Notes under the pieces: generated by a model
Database searches by the model: none
What the model was told of the DNA's origin: nothing
Seen by the model: the letters and a program-made list of their open reading frames with translations, nothing else
Part shown: positions 63,701-64,000 of the stretch, one piece after another
Position numbering within the stretch: position 1 is the stretch's first letter
How the letters are laid out: the number at the start of each line of letters is the position of its first letter
Source of the DNA: Epiperipatus broadwayi
Lineage: Eukaryota > Onychophora > Udeonychophora > Euonychophora > Peripatidae
Reading direction: 5' to 3'
DNA: 64,000 nt
Assembly (NCBI GenBank): GCA_028023455.1
Contig: JAQFVV010006231.1
Location: 8,632,036-8,696,035 of the forward strand
Made by a program: the position numbers and the translations under genes

Positions 63701-64000
63701 CACATCTCTTTTTCTCTCCCAGTTCTTTCTTCACTAAAATTTATTTCCAAACTTTGTCTTTTATATTAAAATTTTGGATTGAGTGGACATTGTCATGATG
63801 ATGTTGATGGTCTTTTCATTGAGGTCCATTTCCCGAAAGATTTCTTTCATTGGCCATTCTGTTCCCATTGTTTTTTCTCTCCTATCTGATTTTTAATTAT
63901 ACATTTTGAAATGCCCAAGGGCTAGCTTACTTTTAACTAATTAAAATAATCATTTCCATTTTACAATAGCATTAATTTATTGTACATTCTTTTTATCTTG
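63701..64000. other. Right edge of window, nothing recognised
   Basis: AT-rich DNA with a short GATGATGTTGATGG stretch near 63797. No supported feature. Confidence 0.5.

Noticed and set aside
1-64000. CRISPR array, bacterial operon or integrated virus
   Set aside because: No spaced short repeats and no operon structure. The only retrovirus-like sequence is the gypsy retrotransposon, in which I see no envelope gene.

Overview
This window is animal nuclear DNA. It is very AT-rich, its genes are split by GT-AG introns, and it is dense in decayed transposons. It carries one recognisable host gene, on the + strand: a BMAL1/ARNTL (Drosophila 'cycle') circadian bHLH-PAS transcription factor. Eight coding exons lie between 430 and 51122 and join in phase to 348 complete codons plus 2 nt. 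They cover PAS-A, the PAS-A/PAS-B linker, PAS-B and the conserved post-PAS GTRxGAGKIGR stretch. The upstream exons (start codon, bHLH) and the C-terminal exons are not visible here. The PAS sequence looks more arthropod-like than vertebrate-like (for example TMLPVK in PAS-A). An arthropod, possibly a chelicerate, is my best guess, but the sequence does not settle the phylum.

Layout. Intron 1 (523-7209) holds an old repeat, a tRNA-like SINE and a nearly complete but broken APE-type LINE (family A). Intron 2 (7328-22573) holds two foldback SINE-like elements, a possible transposase-like zinc-ribbon fragment, an antisense Ty3/gypsy LTR retrotransposon with a matching 5-bp target duplication, and an antisense SINE. 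Intron 3 (22742-32171) holds a duplicated dispersed repeat, two more pieces of LINE A on the minus strand, a LINE A endonuclease fragment and a long TA microsatellite. Intron 4 (32410-42651) holds a SINE, another minus-strand LINE A copy and a large hAT transposon on the minus strand, itself split by younger DNA that includes a hAT MITE with a perfect 8-bp target duplication. Intron 5 (42759-49554) holds a SINE, a cluster of Penelope-like (GIY-YIG) fragments in alternating orientation, a 167-bp hairpin and a decayed second LINE (family B). Intron 6 is 168 bp. Intron 7 is mostly one 919-bp hAT-type MITE.

Downstream of exon 8 (51123-64000) I see a third LINE (family C), tandem and inverted copies of a dispersed repeat, and long AT-rich DNA with no convincing further exon.

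All transposon reading frames seen are interrupted, so nothing here looks like an active element. The window's main biological content is the clock gene and the way transposons have enlarged its introns. No bacterial, CRISPR, rRNA or credible functional tRNA feature is present.
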